Positions 12,778-13,537 of a DNA stretch of 13,537 nucleotides are shown here, piece by piece (position 1 is the first letter of the stretch; every line of letters begins with the position of its first letter). Source of the DNA: an uncultured Caulobacterales bacterium (GTDB lineage Bacteria > Pseudomonadota > Alphaproteobacteria > Caulobacterales > Caulobacteraceae). The stretch lies in assembly GCA_903889785.1 (NCBI GenBank), contig CAISYT010000009.1, positions 1 to 13,537 of the forward strand, given 5' to 3'. The notes under the pieces are model-generated. The model was not told the DNA's origin and made no database searches. It saw only the letters and a program-made list of their open reading frames with translations. Position numbers and translations under genes: made by a program.

Positions 12778-13537
12778 ATGGAACGTAGCGGTGAAGGCCA
12801 TCGGCGCAGACTGCCACCGCTCAACGCCCTGCGCGCCTTCGAGGCCGCCGCCCGCCATCTTAATTTCAGCCGCGCTGCCGAGGAGCTGGTGGTCACCCCC
12901 GGTGCCGTCAGCCAGCAGATCCAGAACCTGGAGGATTACGTTGGTGCCGCCCTTTTCAAGCGTACCCCGCGGGGCCTGCTGCTGACCGACGCGGCCCAGA
13001 CCGCCCTGCCCCCCTTGCGTGACGCCTTCGATCGCCTGGCCGAGGCCGCAAGCCTGCTGACCGCCGCCGTCGATGGACGACGCCTCACCCTCACCGCCCC
13101 GCCGTCCTTTGCCGCCAAGTGGCTGGTACCGCGCCTGGGCAAGTTCGAGATCCTGCACCCCCAAGTCGATGTCTGGTTACAGGCCGGCATGGAGGTGGTC
13201 GACTTCGTGGCCGGCGAGATCGACCTGGCAATCCGCTATGGCGCGGGGCGCTATCCGGGCCTGGAGATCGAGAAACTGCTCGGTGAGACGGTTATTCCGG
13301 TATGCGCGCCTTCCCTGCTTGCAGATCATCCGCTGAACAGCCCGGCCGACCTGGCGAATCTGGTGCTGTTGCACGATGGCTCGCCCGACGCCGACGAGAG
13401 CTGCCCTGACTGGTCTATGTGGCTGGCGGCGCGGGGGCTGCGCAATATCGACGGCACACGTGGCCCGCGCTTCAATCAGTCCAGCCTCGTCATCGAAGCG
13501 GCCGCATCTGGGCGCGGCGTGGCCCTGGCCAAGAGCA
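12778..13537 (+). CDS. LysR-type transcriptional regulator, GcvA-like (partial, C-terminus missing)
   Basis: 253 residues are visible before the window ends; the family is about 300 long, so roughly 50 are missing. The winged helix-turn-helix runs from about residue 15 (LNALRAFEAAARHLNFSRAA, then VTPGAVSQQIQNLEDYVG) to the RTPRGLLLT wing near 70. The substrate-binding domain starts near 95 (TAPPSFAAKWLVPRLGKF) and has the HPQVDVWLQ, GEIDLAIRYG and VIPVCAPSLL blocks typical of the GcvA group. ATG 12778 has GAGG at 7 nt. It faces away from the cys operon across 129 bp, the classic layout for a LysR regulator of its divergent neighbour, so control of sulfate reduction is a reasonable inference. 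Effector unknown; CysB-type regulators respond to O-acetylserine, but this one is not clearly CysB-like. Confidence 0.92.
   Translation, partial: MERSGEGHRRRLPPLNALRAFEAAARHLNFSRAAEELVVTPGAVSQQIQNLEDYVGAALFKRTPRGLLLTDAAQTALPPLRDAFDRLAEAASLLTAAVDGRRLTLTAPPSFAAKWLVPRLGKFEILHPQVDVWLQAGMEVVDFVAGEIDLAIRYGAGRYPGLEIEKLLGETVIPVCAPSLLADHPLNSPADLANLVLLHDGSPDADESCPDWSMWLAARGLRNIDGTRGPRFNQSSLVIEAAASGRGVALAKS

Noticed and set aside
12664..13164. A 166-codon minus-strand frame opposite the LysR gene
   Set aside because: It is antisense to a clear LysR helix-turn-helix domain and its Gly/Gln-rich translation resembles no family.

Overview
The window looks like part of an alphaproteobacterial chromosome, most likely Caulobacterales (a Caulobacter, Phenylobacterium or Asticcacaulis relative). 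The evidence is GC-rich coding DNA, an NrdJ-type ribonucleotide reductase, an alphaproteobacterial-type PAS protein, the DUF2849/DUF934 sulfite-reductase operon, and GANTC (CcrM-type) sites in a promoter. The assignment rests on gene content read by eye, not on a search. Nothing resembles a phage, transposon, CRISPR array or RNA gene, and I see no complete novel defence or mobile system.

Left part (1-2781): the 3' end of an adenosylcobalamin-dependent ribonucleotide reductase gene (nrdJ, +) is followed by a small exported pentapeptide-repeat protein (+). This converges on aspartyl-tRNA synthetase (aspS, -), which carries the histidine signature of a non-discriminating enzyme.

Middle part (2952-8494): a long M16 zinc-protease lipoprotein (+) diverges from aspS. 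A 363-bp stretch after it holds a strong hairpin and a probable 35-codon membrane-peptide gene (-). Then come a single-domain PAS protein (+), an exported S1/P1-type nuclease (-) and an exported 3D-domain protein (+). The last two diverge from a 140-bp region with a sigma70-like promoter, two GANTC sites and a palindrome. Five of the eight proteins from the pentapeptide protein to the 3D protein appear to be exported or membrane-anchored, so this half is mainly cell-envelope and housekeeping functions.

Right part (8551-12648, all -): a tight five-gene assimilatory sulfate-reduction operon, in transcription order uroporphyrinogen-III methyltransferase (siroheme branch), DUF2849 protein, sulfite reductase hemoprotein (cysI), DUF934 protein, and an APS reductase (cysH, with the iron-sulfur cysteines). 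The genes overlap or lie within 13 nt, so they are probably co-transcribed and translationally coupled. CysH makes sulfite from APS, CysI reduces it to sulfide, and the methyltransferase supplies the precursor of CysI's siroheme. The two DUF proteins are unexplained accessory parts. A GcvA-like LysR regulator (+, cut by the window end) is transcribed divergently and is the obvious candidate controller.
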